Assembly (NCBI RefSeq): GCF_013426735.1
Contig: NZ_AP023273.1
Coordinates: 1,098,883 to 1,162,882 of the forward strand
Length of the DNA stretch: 64,000 nt
Direction: 5' to 3'
From: Agrobacterium vitis
Lineage (GTDB): Bacteria; Pseudomonadota; Alphaproteobacteria; Rhizobiales; Rhizobiaceae
Under the pieces are notes generated by a model. That model had not been told where the DNA came from, ran no database searches, and saw nothing but the letters and a program-made list of their open reading frames with translations. Both the position numbers and the translations under genes were made by a program. Shown one piece after another: positions 63,956 through 64,000 of this stretch; position 1 is the stretch's first letter; every line of letters starts with the position of its first letter.

Positions 63956-64000
63956 GTCGTTCCCCTGTTTTTATGGATTGAGACACATGTTGAAAGGAAA

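Overview
The window looks like chromosomal DNA of a Rhizobiaceae bacterium (Agrobacterium/Allorhizobium/Rhizobium group). Evidence: GC-rich coding DNA throughout; rhizobial gene types such as the MctP monocarboxylate carrier with its small DUF3311 partner, class III glutamine synthetase GlnT, HisZ plus short HisG, plant-type glutamate-cysteine ligase and a VtlR/LsrB-like LysR regulator beside a DUF1127 gene; and intergenic mosaic (RIME-like) palindromic repeats. The genus is inference. No rRNA, tRNA, CRISPR array, prophage or insertion sequence was seen.

1-13.2 kb: tail of a HAD phosphatase gene, ribF, a DUF3311-mctP pair, ileS, a lipoprotein, a GNAT acetyltransferase, an MDR oxidoreductase, recX, a 4'-phosphopantetheinyl transferase and a large MalT/LAL-type LuxR regulator. 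13.3-19.5 kb: two adjacent exported L,D-transpeptidases, tag, a HAD hydrolase, a DUF305 protein with a small Cys/His/Met-rich exported protein (probably metal related), and a glycosyltransferase next to a methyltransferase-like protein. 19.6-24.8 kb: hisS (with an internal segment of different codon use), a hairpin-rich region, small membrane proteins, dispersed repeats, then overlapping hisZ-hisG. 24.9-25.6 kb: a very AT-rich island ending in a small gene for a putative secreted two-cysteine peptide.

25.7-34.7 kb: DoxX, a glutathione transferase, a secreted hypothetical protein, the glycolate oxidase operon glcD-glcE-[216-aa PD-(D/E)XK-like ORF]-glcF, a DUF6880 protein and a Nudix hydrolase. 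35-48.9 kb: phosphate transporter, rsmE, gshA, a DUF937 protein, a DUF1127 gene divergent from a LysR regulator, a TetR regulator, oxyR with a perfect dyad just before its start, guaB, a Tat-exported dienelactone hydrolase, an alcohol dehydrogenase and a patatin phospholipase.

48.9-59.7 kb is a catabolic locus, probably for pectin or rhamnogalacturonan oligosaccharides: a LacI regulator, an operon read leftwards (an 838-aa protein of unknown function, GH105 hydrolase, GH28-like protein, ABC ATPase, two permeases) and a divergent solute-binding protein. 59.7-64 kb: a 172-bp repeat with imperfect terminal inverted repeats flanked by a near-duplicate terminator, an L-lactate/2-hydroxyacid dehydrogenase, an MHS-type carrier and glnT.

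The observations most worth following are the secreted peptide gene in the AT island, the nuclease-like ORF inside the glc operon, the hairpin cluster before the 146-aa membrane protein, and the uncharacterised proteins of the pectin locus.
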